From positions 1-51,951 of the forward strand of contig JACQEO010000011.1 of the NCBI GenBank assembly GCA_016200545.1: a stretch of DNA of 51,951 nucleotides. Direction: 5' to 3'. The DNA comes from Deltaproteobacteria bacterium. GTDB taxonomy: Bacteria > Desulfobacterota > Binatia > UTPRO1. Position 1 is the stretch's first letter. The number at the start of each line of letters is the position of its first letter. A model generated the notes under the pieces. It did no database searches, was not told where the DNA came from, and saw nothing but the letters and a program-made list of their open reading frames with translations. Shown here in pieces: positions 51,950 to 51,951 of the stretch. Position numbers and translations under genes: made by a program.

Positions 51950-51951
51950 GA

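Noticed and set aside
1..51951. tRNA or rRNA genes
   Set aside because: No cloverleaf with a T-loop or rRNA-like stretch was found by reading both strands; a covariance-model scan would settle it.

Overview
The window reads as chromosomal DNA of a high-GC, Gram-negative-type, respiring bacterium. The evidence is abundant signal peptides and lipoboxes, a Rieske/cytochrome b complex with a multihaem cytochrome c, siroheme nitrite/sulfite reductase and YceI-type periplasmic proteins. The gene mix and the Thr-Pro repeat secreted proteins recall deltaproteobacterial or Binatota-like soil and sediment lineages, but no marker gene here fixes the phylum. Many start codons are GTG and overlap the preceding stop (GTGA/ATGA), so operons are tight.

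Layout. 0.2-5.7 kb: two lipoproteins, then a GldA/GldF/GldG-like ABC export operon ending in a DUF4340 gene. 5.6-7.0 kb (minus): SDR oxidoreductase and trmB. 7.1-7.85 kb: an alcohol dehydrogenase N-terminal stub and degenerate sequence. 7.85-10.6 kb: secreted proteins with long Thr-Pro repeats, one carrying an indel inside the repeat. 11.0-14.8 kb (minus): membrane protein, class II aldolase, EF-P and acyl-CoA dehydrogenase. 15.1-18.8 kb: siroheme reductase, small OB-like protein, membrane proteins and a decayed bifunctional nuclease-PDZ gene. 18.9-24.9 kb: a respiratory operon of Rieske protein, split cytochrome b, two unlisted microproteins, an eight-haem coiled-coil cytochrome c and a cupredoxin. 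25.0-31.4 kb: an N-formylglutamate-amidohydrolase-like protein, Ppx/GppA, two tandem thymidylate-kinase-like proteins and a lipoprotein phosphodiesterase.

32.4-43.9 kb is the most interesting part. An ECF sigma factor with an NrsF-type anti-sigma factor sits among a bufferin (copper RiPP) operon, an arsenic methylation/arsenosugar operon with a PiT transporter, a small Cys protein, DUF547 and a patatin. Five of these transcription units, including the sigma gene itself, carry the same promoter-like element GTAAC(C/T)-N15-CG(A/T)A just upstream in the correct orientation, and a sixth has a weaker copy. I interpret this as a compact SigF-type metal-stress regulon that links copper buffering to arsenic metabolism.

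45.8-50.4 kb (minus) is a mercury resistance operon: merR, a clear MerR operator, a thioredoxin-MerT-MerP triple fusion, a membrane protein, merA, a MerP-like protein and a CopZ-like Fe-S metallochaperone. Beyond it lie an NHL-repeat lipoprotein, a heavy-metal-associated domain protein and the 3' end of an IS21-type istB gene at the window edge. Genes between 35.5 and 45.5 kb are disrupted unusually often (three frameshifts, two in-frame stops), which could be real decay or sequence error.
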